Part shown: positions 9,060-17,726 of the stretch, piece by piece
How positions within the stretch are numbered: the first letter of the stretch is position 1
How the letters are laid out: each line of letters begins with the position of its first letter
Assembly: GCA_023443125.1 (NCBI GenBank)
Contig: JAEZVO010000027.1
Span: 1 to 64,000, forward strand
DNA from: Actinomycetes bacterium
GTDB taxonomy: Bacteria > Actinomycetota > Actinomycetes > Propionibacteriales > Propionibacteriaceae
Length of the DNA stretch: 64,000 bases
Direction of reading: 5' to 3'
The notes under the pieces: generated by a model
What the model saw: the letters and a program-made list of their open reading frames with translations, nothing else
Database searches by the model: none
Told to the model about the DNA's origin: nothing
Translations under genes and position numbers: made by a program

Positions 9060-9581
9060 ATGATCGTGCTGGTCTCTGAACACACTCCCGAGCCGTTTAC
9101 ATCGACGATGATGCGTTGCCACCGTGTCTCCCCAGCGGAGGCATTGGCTGATCTCGGGTTCGCAGTCGGCGCGGAGGTCGTCGCCCTCGAGTTCGCACCG
9201 GGCACCTACCCACTACTCGAAGCGCACGCCTTTCAGCTGGGCCCGACGCTGTACGCCTGGGCGAACGCCACCGTAGGGACCATAGGGCCGTTGCTGCTGC
9301 CCGGAGCCACCCCCTGCCCTTCCTGCTGTGCCCTCCCCCGCCGCGACGCCACACCTGCTGCTGCGCACCTTCGGGCTTGGGCCTTGGCTGGAGCCGTCGT
9401 CGAGCTCTCTGCGCCGCTCCATCACCGCGAGGGCGCCTTGGCAGGGCGCGCGCTGTGCTGGGACGAGCGCAGCGGGAGCATCACGACGACGCCTACCCAC
9501 CGTCGCGCCGGCTGCCGCACCCCAGGCTGCGCCACGCCCGTCGCAGCCAGCGGCTCAGCCCTCACGCATGCTGGGCGATGA
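9060..9581 (+). CDS. Shortened ThiF/TOMM cyclodehydratase-like tetracysteine protein
   Basis: About 173 residues. The stretch GPLLLPGATPCPSC (residues ~76-89) resembles the segment that carries one zinc knuckle in actinobacterial ThiF-like/TOMM leader-binding proteins. A second Cys pair (C152, C157) near the end could complete a zinc site. The nucleotide-binding Rossmann part expected of a ThiF domain is missing and the protein is about half the usual length, so it may be a reduced or decaying family member. Genes of this group are often found beside uvrD2 in actinobacteria, as here. The ATG is poorly supported by a ribosome-binding site. The 3' end overlaps the uvrD2 3' end by 20 bases. Confidence 0.6.
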   Translation: MIVLVSEHTPEPFTSTMMRCHRVSPAEALADLGFAVGAEVVALEFAPGTYPLLEAHAFQLGPTLYAWANATVGTIGPLLLPGATPCPSCCALPRRDATPAAAHLRAWALAGAVVELSAPLHHREGALAGRALCWDERSGSITTTPTHRRAGCRTPGCATPVAASGSALTHAGR

Positions 9582-11592
9582 CGTCGAGCACCGCGGCTCC
9601 GTACTTCGCAAGCTTTGAACGCCCGATGCCGGGCAAGGCTAAGAGCGCCTGCTCATCGGTGGGTTTGGCTTCCGCAATAGCCATGAGCGTGGCGTCGGTG
9701 AACACGACGAACGCCGGCGTGCTGAGCTCATCGGCCGTATGCTTGCGCCAGGCCTTGAGTGCAGCGAAGAGCTGCTCGTCGACAGGAAGTTCGCACTCCT
9801 CGTGGTGCCGCAGCTTCCGCTCTGCCGCGGTGGCGAGCAGACGCCCGCACACCACGCAGGGTCTCGAGCGGATGGATTTCGTCTCCCGGGCCTTGCCGGA
9901 CGCCGTGGCGGCCTCGGTATGCGGGCGCGTGCGGATGCCGTCGAGGAACCGTGAGGGTGGCTGTTTGCCGCCGGCGCCGATGTAGTTCCAGCTCACCCGC
10001 AAACGCTGCCGGGCGCGAGTGCAGGCGACGTACAGCAGCCGGCGCTCTTCGCTCAGTGCGGGCTCTTCGGTTGCGAGCGAGAACGGTACGAGGCCTTCGC
10101 GGGCACCGATGATGGCCACGTCGTCCCATTCGAGCCCTTTGGCCGCGTGCATGGTGGACAAGGTGACCGCTTGCGCGACGGGGGTCTGTTCCCACGAGAC
10201 ACGTTCGCGCAGCCATGCACCGGCCTCGCCGGCCATCCACGCATCGTGTTGTTCTTGTTCCTCGTCGAACAGTTGCTTGAGTGCGGTGAGCGATTCCCAA
10301 CGCTCGCGTTGCCGGCCCTGCCCCGCCGGCGCTTCTGCCGACCAACCCACTTGCGCTAGCCCGGCTTCCAGCAGCGCGGAGGCATCACCGTCGGGCTCCA
10401 ACTCGGCTTGCCGCAGCAGGATGCCGACGATCTGCCGCACCTCACCACGCTCATAGAAGCGTTCGGTGCCGCGGACGGTGTATGGGATGCCACGCTGATC
10501 GAATGCCGCTTCAAGCGCGGGCGACTGGGCATTGATTCGGTACAGCACTGCGATTTCATTCCAGGGTGTGCCGGCGTCGTGCCTGTCGAGAATCCAGTTC
10601 GCGGTGGCCTCGGCTTCGTTTGCCACCGTTCCTGCCGCCTGCACCACGGGCTCGTCACCGGAAGGACGCGTGGCCCGCAACCGTTCGCCCCGTGGCGGTT
10701 TCAGCACCTGCGTGGCAACGCGGAGAATCTCGGGCGTGGAGCGGTAGTTGCGCACGAGGTTCACCGTGACCGCGCCGTCGTAGTCGTCAGCGAATTCACG
10801 GAGGAAACGAGGGTCGGCGCCGGCGAAGGCGTGAATGGCCTGGTTCGGGTCGCCTACGACGCATACATCGGTGCGTCCGTCGACCCATAGGCCGATGAGC
10901 CGGTGCTGAATTGCGGAGACGTCCTGGTACTCGTCGACGACGAAATGGCGGTACTGCGCACGAATCTGTTCGGCGATGGCCGGATGCCCACTGAGCAAGG
11001 CGGCGTTACAGAGCAGGATGTCGTGGAAATCGACCACACCTTGTGCTTGCTTGCCCTTCTCGTATCCGTCCATCACGGCCGCCACCTGTGTGGGTGAAGC
11101 CCCCGCGACGTTCCTCCCCACCGCGAGTTCGGGGTAGGCTTCGGGAGCGACATTGCTCGATTTGGCCCACGAGATCTCGGTTTCGAGGTCGCGGATCAAC
11201 GCGGTGTCGACGTCGCCGAGCACCTGGGTGGCCGTGCGGGCGATGATGCCGAACGCGTTCTCGGCGACTTCGGGAAACGGCGTGCCGTAGGCCTGTGGCC
11301 AGAAGTAGCGGCACTGCCGCAGGGCAGCCGCGTGAATGGTGCGCGCCTGCGCGTGTCGTACCCCGAGCTGCGCCAGTCTGACCCGCATCTCGCCAGCGGC
11401 GCGGGTGGTAAAGGTGACGGCGAGCACGGCGCGCTGGTCGTAGCGGCCGGATCGCACGGCGTGCGCGACGCGGTGGGTGATGGCGCGCGTTTTTCCCGTA
11501 CCCGCGCCTGCGAGCACGACGACGGGCGCGTCGAGTTCCAGCGCCACCTGTCGCTGTTCTGGATCGAGCGCATCGAGTATTGCATCCGCCAT
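9562..11592 (-). CDS. uvrD2: ATP-dependent DNA helicase UvrD2 (SF1, HRDC-containing)
   Basis: About 676 residues. The SF1A helicase core has Walker A AGAGTGKT at residues 28-35, FVVDEYQDVS and VRNYRST further on, then STMHAAKGLEWDDV and YVACTRARQRL (motifs V-VI). A Cys motif (CVVC...HHEEC) and an HRDC domain close the protein (last ~80 residues), the architecture of actinobacterial UvrD2, an essential 3'-5' helicase in mycobacteria. The ATG at 11592 is preferred because GGGAGG lies 5 bases upstream; the TTG at 11604 would be an alternative. A DNA-damage-type promoter places the transcript start at about 11604. Divergent from recCBD. Confidence 0.93.
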   Translation of the reverse strand: MADAILDALDPEQRQVALELDAPVVVLAGAGTGKTRAITHRVAHAVRSGRYDQRAVLAVTFTTRAAGEMRVRLAQLGVRHAQARTIHAAALRQCRYFWPQAYGTPFPEVAENAFGIIARTATQVLGDVDTALIRDLETEISWAKSSNVAPEAYPELAVGRNVAGASPTQVAAVMDGYEKGKQAQGVVDFHDILLCNAALLSGHPAIAEQIRAQYRHFVVDEYQDVSAIQHRLIGLWVDGRTDVCVVGDPNQAIHAFAGADPRFLREFADDYDGAVTVNLVRNYRSTPEILRVATQVLKPPRGERLRATRPSGDEPVVQAAGTVANEAEATANWILDRHDAGTPWNEIAVLYRINAQSPALEAAFDQRGIPYTVRGTERFYERGEVRQIVGILLRQAELEPDGDASALLEAGLAQVGWSAEAPAGQGRQRERWESLTALKQLFDEEQEQHDAWMAGEAGAWLRERVSWEQTPVAQAVTLSTMHAAKGLEWDDVAIIGAREGLVPFSLATEEPALSEERRLLYVACTRARQRLRVSWNYIGAGGKQPPSRFLDGIRTRPHTEAATASGKARETKSIRSRPCVVCGRLLATAAERKLRHHEECELPVDEQLFAALKAWRKHTADELSTPAFVVFTDATLMAIAEAKPTDEQALLALPGIGRSKLAKYGAAVLDVIAQHA

Positions 11593-11610
11593 GTGGCCTC
11601 CCAACCGGTC

Positions 11611-11633
11611 AAACTATCAAAGGCCTCTGACAA
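11611..11633 (-). promoter_or_regulatory. RecA-NDp/PafBC-type promoter of uvrD2
   Basis: Read on the minus strand: TTGTCAGAG, 8 bases, TAGTTT. This is a near-perfect match to the LexA-independent DNA-damage promoter described in mycobacteria (TTGTCRGTG-N8-TANNNT). The predicted start at about 11604 leaves a short leader that just accommodates the GGGAGG of uvrD2. Confidence 0.65.
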
Positions 11634-11651
11634 TCCTTCGCGCCAGCAGCA

Positions 11652-11674
11652 ATGTCAGATGCACCCGGTAGGCT
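11652..11674 (+). promoter_or_regulatory. RecA-NDp/PafBC-type promoter of recCBD
   Basis: ATGTCAGAT, 8 bases, TAGGCT. The TGTCAG core and TANNNT -10 are kept; the outer positions of the -35 side deviate. The predicted start at about 11681 lies before the GGAAGGAG and GTG of recC. Confidence 0.5.
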
Positions 11675-11700
11675 GCTGCACACATCGGAAGGAGTAGGCG

Positions 11701-14619
11701 GTGCAGGTACGTCTGGGTACGAGTTGGCGGGCAATGGTGCCCGAGCTAGCCGCTGCCATTCGAGATGAACTGCACTCGCCGTTCGCGCGTGGCCTGGTGG
11801 TGGTTGATTCACCTGGTTCCGCCAGGCTGCTCAGCCAAGAGATCGCCACACTCGAGGGCATCTCGGCAGGCGTCGATTTCCTCACTATTGGGCAACTCAC
11901 GGCCATACTCGCTGCCAATGCCGGCGTCGAAGCGCAGTGGGAGTCGTGGCGCGGCAGCAGGCTCGTCACCGCTATCGCTGAGCAGATTGATGCCGTCGCG
12001 CATCTGCATCCCTCGTTGCAGGCGTTCTTGGCAGTTCCGGGGCGCACACTGTCTGCGTGCTCCCGATTCGCCCAGCTCTTCCGCAGCTACGCCGAGCATG
12101 TGCCGTCGATGGTCGAGCGCTGGCTTTCAGGCGACGACGGCACACTGCCTGAGCACCTGGCGTGGCAGCCGGCCTTGTTACGCGGCGCCTGCGAACAATT
12201 ACGCTTTCATCCCTCCCAGATCTCGCGAACGCTGGCGCAGGCCGCCGCCGAGCTCGAGGTGCCCACCTGGGTGTTCTGTGTCGACGAGGTCGCACCCTTC
12301 CACCGTTCAATATTGGAAGCGCTTTCCCCTCGCTGTGTTTGGTCTGTCGGTGCGGCGCCAGATTGGCTGGGCGATGTTTCCCACGACGAGCCGGTCCGCG
12401 TCGGCAAACCCCTCCGAGCAGTTCCTGAGGTACAGATTCACGGTTCCCATTCCAATCTGCGGCAGGCGGAAGTGCTACGTGATGCATTGCTGCGCTGCTT
12501 TGAGGCCCGGCCGCAGCTCGAATCCCGAAACGCGCGTATCGTGTGCCCGAACCCCGACGCCTGGGCTCCGGTACTCAATGCCGTGTTCCGTGCCTCGAGC
12601 CGCCACCCAGGTGGTGCATTGCGCGTCGCGGAGGTTCGCACGTCACACAGCGGCAATCACGCGATTGACGCCGTCCTCGCTGCCTTCGATCTCGTCGCTG
12701 GGCGCGCCACCGTCAACGAGGTGGTGGAGTTTCTCCTTATGCCGGCTGTCTCCCCTCGTTGGGGTTTTGCCAACCGGCGTACGGAGCTGCTCGAACTCGT
12801 CGACGCTGCTGAGGTGCATTGGGGCCTGGGCGGCAATCACCGAGCGGAGTTCGGTCTACCGCATGATGCCGTCAACACCTGGCAAAGTGGCATTGACGCG
12901 CTCCTCACGGGCATCGCAATGGGTGGTGTAGCCGGCCCTCGCGGAGTGCTCGGTGTGGAGGAGACAACGTCCAACGATCTCGATCTCATCGGAGCGCTCG
13001 CCGAGGTCATCGGCAGGCTCTGGGCACTCCGTGACACCGCGAACACACGCCTCACCATGTCCGAATGGGCGCAAGTCGCCGTTCAAACCCTGGAACAGCT
13101 CGTTGGTTTGAACTTCGAAGACCGCTGGATGGAACAGCAAGCGGCAACGGTATTCGGACGTATTGCTCTGGCGCACGAGCCGTCGACCGCGCTCCTCAGC
13201 CAGAGCGAGTTTCGGCGCCTCATCGAAGCCGAGTTACCCACCCGCTGGCACCGGCCCGCGCTGGGCAATGGCGAGCTGCACGTCGTCGCACCACACGAAG
13301 CACGCCACGTCGATGCCGGTCTGGTGGCCATGATCGGCCTCGACGACGTCACCACCGGGGCGCTGCCCGACGAGCTTCCTGGCACGCTGCCAGATGCGGG
13401 CCGCATCATGCAACGCCAGCTTCTCGCGCACGCTTCGGCGGCCGAGCAGCTGCTCATCGTCACGGCAACGCATTCCGAACGCACTGGCAATGAGCTCGAG
13501 AGTCCGGTGAGCATACGATTACTGTTGCGCCAGCTCGGGGTACCGTTCCCCTCCGTCGTGCAGCATGCACCCCAACCGTTCAATACAAGCCAGTTCAGCA
13601 GCCCAGCGGTAGCGTCGTTCGACAGCGCCGCGTTTGACGGTGCACGAGCAGCGCTGGAGCCGAGCGAACATCCGGCCATCACCGATCGCCGCCGGACTGC
13701 GCTCCGACTTCCCGTCCAGGCTCCCGTCGAACAACTCGCACTCACGAAACTCAAGGCGTTCCTAGTCGACCCAGCCAAGGAATTCCTCAGCCAGCAAGCG
13801 AGCATCTATGCCGACGACGACCCCACGCTCGACGACCAGCTGCCGCTACAGCTCGACGGCCTCGCCAGCTGGAAAATCAGAGATTCCTTCATCCATGGGC
13901 GGATGCGCCATGTAGAGCCACAAGAGTTGCTGCGCCGCGCTGAACAGTCGCAGTTGGTACCCCAGGGCGCCTATGGCCGCGCGATGGCGGCAAACATTGG
14001 CCGAGAGGCCGACGCCATCGTCGCCCAAACAATGCGGCTAACGACGGAGCCACCCCATCTTGTCGACATCGACGTCGAAGTGTCTGGAACTCGTCTCACC
14101 GGCAGCGCAACCGTGCATGGAAGCCGCATCGTCGTCGCCGCTGCAGGCTCAGGCACCCGAGCACTCCTCGAACCCTGGCTACAGCTTCTTGCCCTCGCCT
14201 GCCAGGGCGTGCGCGTTAGCGCCGTGGTGCTTCGTCCCGGCAGAAACCGCACGAAGTACAACGAGCTGCGCCAGCCTTCCCCTGAACGCGCGGCAGAGAT
14301 ACTCGAGCTGTATGTGCGCGCCCACACTGTGGGAAGGTCACGTCTGCTGCCCGTGCCATTCGAGCCCGCATTCTCGCTCGTGATGGAACAGCGCACGGGT
14401 CGGTTCAACCGTCGCGATTGGACCCACCCTGCCCCATTTGTGTTCAAAAAGTGGGCGCACCCTGACGAGCGATGGACACTGTTTTACACCGACCCGGCGA
14501 GGCAGCTGTTCGACGATCCACCCACGAACGACGATCCTCCCGGCCCTTCACACAGCATCTTCGAACGGTGGGCGGCTGCCTTGTACGAGCCGCTGGCGGA
14601 GCAAGGAGGCTCGTGGTGA
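11701..14619 (+). CDS. recC: Exodeoxyribonuclease V subunit gamma (RecC)
   Basis: A 972-residue RecC-type subunit: a degenerate SF1 helicase fold without a usable Walker A, which in RecBCD recognises Chi and holds the split DNA strands. Family traits include the N-terminal 'VDSPGSARLLSQEIA' type segment, the central WGFANRR region and a C-terminal domain ending with KKWAHPDERWTLFY. GTG start after GGAAGGAG at 11689-11696. It is the first gene of recC-recB-recD; its TGA overlaps the recB ATG by one base. Many actinobacteria use AdnAB instead of, or in addition to, RecBCD, so a complete recCBD set is informative about lineage. Confidence 0.92.
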   Translation: MQVRLGTSWRAMVPELAAAIRDELHSPFARGLVVVDSPGSARLLSQEIATLEGISAGVDFLTIGQLTAILAANAGVEAQWESWRGSRLVTAIAEQIDAVAHLHPSLQAFLAVPGRTLSACSRFAQLFRSYAEHVPSMVERWLSGDDGTLPEHLAWQPALLRGACEQLRFHPSQISRTLAQAAAELEVPTWVFCVDEVAPFHRSILEALSPRCVWSVGAAPDWLGDVSHDEPVRVGKPLRAVPEVQIHGSHSNLRQAEVLRDALLRCFEARPQLESRNARIVCPNPDAWAPVLNAVFRASSRHPGGALRVAEVRTSHSGNHAIDAVLAAFDLVAGRATVNEVVEFLLMPAVSPRWGFANRRTELLELVDAAEVHWGLGGNHRAEFGLPHDAVNTWQSGIDALLTGIAMGGVAGPRGVLGVEETTSNDLDLIGALAEVIGRLWALRDTANTRLTMSEWAQVAVQTLEQLVGLNFEDRWMEQQAATVFGRIALAHEPSTALLSQSEFRRLIEAELPTRWHRPALGNGELHVVAPHEARHVDAGLVAMIGLDDVTTGALPDELPGTLPDAGRIMQRQLLAHASAAEQLLIVTATHSERTGNELESPVSIRLLLRQLGVPFPSVVQHAPQPFNTSQFSSPAVASFDSAAFDGARAALEPSEHPAITDRRRTALRLPVQAPVEQLALTKLKAFLVDPAKEFLSQQASIYADDDPTLDDQLPLQLDGLASWKIRDSFIHGRMRHVEPQELLRRAEQSQLVPQGAYGRAMAANIGREADAIVAQTMRLTTEPPHLVDIDVEVSGTRLTGSATVHGSRIVVAAAGSGTRALLEPWLQLLALACQGVRVSAVVLRPGRNRTKYNELRQPSPERAAEILELYVRAHTVGRSRLLPVPFEPAFSLVMEQRTGRFNRRDWTHPAPFVFKKWAHPDERWTLFYTDPARQLFDDPPTNDDPPGPSHSIFERWAAALYEPLAEQGGSW

Positions 14620-17600
14620 TGAACGTGTTTACCATCGACGGCCCTCTCCCCCGCTCCACCTTGCTGCTGGAGGCCAGCGCGGGCACTGGCAAGACCTTCA
14701 CCATCGCTGGCCTGGCAGTGCGCTACATCGCCGAAGCTGGCATGAGCATCGATCAGATTCTCATGATCACCTTCAGTAACAACGCTGCCGCCGAGCTCCG
14801 GGCCAGGGTATTCGACGCGGTGGATGACTGTGCTGCTTCCCTGCGCAAGCATCTTGCAGGCGAACAGATCACCGACGACGCCGACTACGCGGTTGTGGCG
14901 CGGCACCTCGCCCGGCTCGGCGAAGTCGAGAAACGCATTGCGAGACTAGAATCTGCGCTCGATAGCTTCGACCGAGCAGCGGTATTCACCATCCACAAGT
15001 TTTGTCAGCGGGTGCTTCACGAGATGGGCGTGTTGGGCGACGCCGATCACGCCGAAGAGCTCTCCTCAGCAGAACGGCTCATGGAGGAATGCGGCGCCGA
15101 CTGCTTCCTCGCCAAGTATCACGACGTGGAGCAGCCACCGTTCACTCCAGATCGCGCACTGCGGTTGGCGAAAGACGCATGCAAGACTTCCGTCGAACTC
15201 GCCCCGGCGGATGCAGAAGAAACCATCTTCGGCAACGAGGTGCGCGCCATGTTCGCTGAGCGTAAGCAGGCACTCGGCATCCTCACCTTCGACGATCTCG
15301 TCGCACGGTTGCGTGCGGTACTGCGGCACGGGTCGAACAGCTCTGCGGCCGTGCGCTGGCTGCAACACGCCTACCGTGCGGTGCTCGTCGACGAGTTTCA
15401 AGACACCGATCCCGACCAGTGGGACGTCATCCAGGCGGCCTTCGTCGACGACGATAGGCCCACCATCTTGATTGGCGACCCGAAGCAGTCCATCTACGGG
15501 TTCCGCAAAGCCGATCTACGCACCTACCTTCGTACCGCCGAGATCGCTGAGCGCCAGGCGTTGGGCACCAACTTCCGTTCCGACGAGGGCATCGTCGACG
15601 GCGTCGTGCACCTCATGCAGGGCCTCGATCTGGGTCACGGCGCGATACGGGTGCAGGAAGTTGCAACGAGCCACCCCAACCGCCTTGAACTCGATGTTCC
15701 CGAGCGCATTTGGATTCGCCAGGCCCGTGGCGAGCACGTGCAAGAACGGGTGCTCGATGATCTCGTGGCCCAAGTCGATACCCTGTTAGGGCAGCAGGTT
15801 GACGACCACATGGTTGATCTTTCCGATATTGCCGTGCTCGTGCGTGCACGCTCGGTGGCGGCGCAGGTGACGCAGCGCTTCAACGAACTCGGCTACGCCG
15901 CCGTGCTGTACGGCACATCGAATGTGTGGGAGCAGCCTGCCGCAGACGATTGGAAACGTCTGCTTCGAGCGCTCGCGCCCGACGGTGGGTCAGCGGAGCG
16001 CGTGGTTGCGCTCACAGATCTGGTGGGCATGCACGTGAACGAACTCGCGACGCCAGAAGGCACCACACAGCTCACCGACATGATGCTCAGCGCTAGGCAG
16101 GCCCTCGTCGATGATGGGCCCAGCGCGGCCCTCGATGTCATTCGCGAGCACACGGCACTCGAGGCGCGGCTCGTCGGACAGCCAGGTGGCGAACGCTACC
16201 TCACCGACCTCCTGCACATCGGAGAGCTGCTCGACGAATCAGGTCACCGCGACACGGTGGCGCTGCTGCGCACGATCGATGAGCAATCGAAACTCGACGG
16301 TCAAGCCGAACTGCGCGTGACCACCGACGCACCCTCCATCCGGGTGATGACGCTGCACTCTGCGAAGGGGCTCGAGTTCCCTATCGTGTTGCTGCCCGAC
16401 ATGTCCGCACTCCGGCACTACCCCAACCGCCCCTTCCACGTCGAACTCGACGAGGCCTCACTGTTGTGGATGCGACAGGAGCCGCAGGGAACACACATCA
16501 GCGACCTGGCCGCTCGTCAAGCCCGGCAAGAAGAGCTGCGGCTGCTGTACGTCGGGCTCACCAGAGCGAAGCACCTCGCCATCGCGTGGCACACCGATGA
16601 GCGCAACAGCAGCCGAGGCCCCCTCTCAGCGGTCATGTTTCATGACCGCTCGCAACCGCAACTGGCAGACGCGTACCCGTGGTCGACGCCCTCAGCCATA
16701 CCGTTGGTGCGCGTCGATGCCGTCCCCGGGGCGCCCGTCGCGCCACGCAATCTCCGCAGACGGGCTACCCCGTCGTTACATCTTGCTACGGCACACCGCT
16801 CGATCGATCAGCAGTGGCGACGCACCTCGTACACCGGTCTCACACAGGGCATGCACGATGCCCCCTCCGGTGCCGATGAGCCAGACACCGGCGACGAGCT
16901 CATCGCCGATCCCGCACTCAGCACCCCGGCTCCCATGGGCTCGCTGCCGGCAGGAGCCGAGTTCGGAACCCTGGTGCACGAAGCACTCGAAGTGCTCGAC
17001 TGGTCAGGTAATGGGCGCCGAAGCCGCATCGCAGAGGTCGTCCGTACGCACGCCATCGCCTTTACTGAGTCAGAGCGCGCCATCTTGACCGACGGACTCG
17101 AAGCCGTCGTCACCACGCCGCTGTTGCCGCTCACGCAACAGTCGCTCAGCGACGTCCCGACCCAATTGCGGCTCGCCGAACTCGACTTCGACCTTCCTAT
17201 GGGGAGCGGCCACGCGGCCACCGTCGGGCAGCTTGCGCAACTCATGCAGGCGCATCTCCCGGCGAACGATCCGGTCGTCAAGTACCCGAACCTCCTCGCA
17301 GCTTCGGAAGCTTCGCACAAGGTGCTCTCGGGCATGTTCACCGGCTCCATCGATGCGGTCCTACGCACCGAAGCCGGGAAGTTCCTCGTCGTCGATTACA
17401 AAACGAACCGGCTCGCACCTTCGCCCGACGACGTGCTCACGTTGGGCCATTACACACAGGCTGCGATGGCTCACGCCATGATGGCCGCCCACTATCCACT
17501 GCAGGCCATCTGTTATTCCGCGGCGCTCCATCGTTACCTCTCCGTGCGCCTGCCTGGGTATGTCCCCGAGCAGCATCTCGGCGGGGTCGGCTATCTTTTC

Positions 17601-17726
17601 ATCCGCGGTATGGCCGGGCCCACCACCCCGGTGATCGACGGGCACACTTGCGGAGTGTTCTCCTGGTACCCGTCACCCGATCTGGTGGTTGCTGTGAGCG
17701 ATCTGTTGGGAGGCCACCATGCATGA
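14619..17726 (+). CDS. recB: Exodeoxyribonuclease V subunit beta (RecB)
   Basis: About 1,035 residues. The N-terminal SF1 helicase domain has Walker A EASAGTGKT near residue 16-24, then FDDLVARLR, VLVDEFQDTDP (motif II), GDPKQSIYGFRKADL (motif III) and LHSAKGLEFPIVLLP / YVGLTRAKHL in the second half. The C-terminal RecB nuclease domain is intact, with GSIDAVL and VVDYKTN carrying the catalytic Asp and Lys. The protein should therefore provide the 3'-5' motor and the nuclease of RecBCD in double-strand break repair. ATG at 14619 is chosen because of AAGGAGG 9 bases upstream; GTG codons at 14613 and 14616 are possible. The 3' end overlaps recD by 8 bases. Confidence 0.94.
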   Translation: MNVFTIDGPLPRSTLLLEASAGTGKTFTIAGLAVRYIAEAGMSIDQILMITFSNNAAAELRARVFDAVDDCAASLRKHLAGEQITDDADYAVVARHLARLGEVEKRIARLESALDSFDRAAVFTIHKFCQRVLHEMGVLGDADHAEELSSAERLMEECGADCFLAKYHDVEQPPFTPDRALRLAKDACKTSVELAPADAEETIFGNEVRAMFAERKQALGILTFDDLVARLRAVLRHGSNSSAAVRWLQHAYRAVLVDEFQDTDPDQWDVIQAAFVDDDRPTILIGDPKQSIYGFRKADLRTYLRTAEIAERQALGTNFRSDEGIVDGVVHLMQGLDLGHGAIRVQEVATSHPNRLELDVPERIWIRQARGEHVQERVLDDLVAQVDTLLGQQVDDHMVDLSDIAVLVRARSVAAQVTQRFNELGYAAVLYGTSNVWEQPAADDWKRLLRALAPDGGSAERVVALTDLVGMHVNELATPEGTTQLTDMMLSARQALVDDGPSAALDVIREHTALEARLVGQPGGERYLTDLLHIGELLDESGHRDTVALLRTIDEQSKLDGQAELRVTTDAPSIRVMTLHSAKGLEFPIVLLPDMSALRHYPNRPFHVELDEASLLWMRQEPQGTHISDLAARQARQEELRLLYVGLTRAKHLAIAWHTDERNSSRGPLSAVMFHDRSQPQLADAYPWSTPSAIPLVRVDAVPGAPVAPRNLRRRATPSLHLATAHRSIDQQWRRTSYTGLTQGMHDAPSGADEPDTGDELIADPALSTPAPMGSLPAGAEFGTLVHEALEVLDWSGNGRRSRIAEVVRTHAIAFTESERAILTDGLEAVVTTPLLPLTQQSLSDVPTQLRLAELDFDLPMGSGHAATVGQLAQLMQAHLPANDPVVKYPNLLAASEASHKVLSGMFTGSIDAVLRTEAGKFLVVDYKTNRLAPSPDDVLTLGHYTQAAMAHAMMAAHYPLQAICYSAALHRYLSVRLPGYVPEQHLGGVGYLFIRGMAGPTTPVIDGHTCGVFSWYPSPDLVVAVSDLLGGHHA

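Noticed and set aside
14472..14618. Upstream start of recB inside recC
   Set aside because: The extra residues have no RecB similarity; the AAGGAGG at 14603-14609 supports the ATG at 14619.
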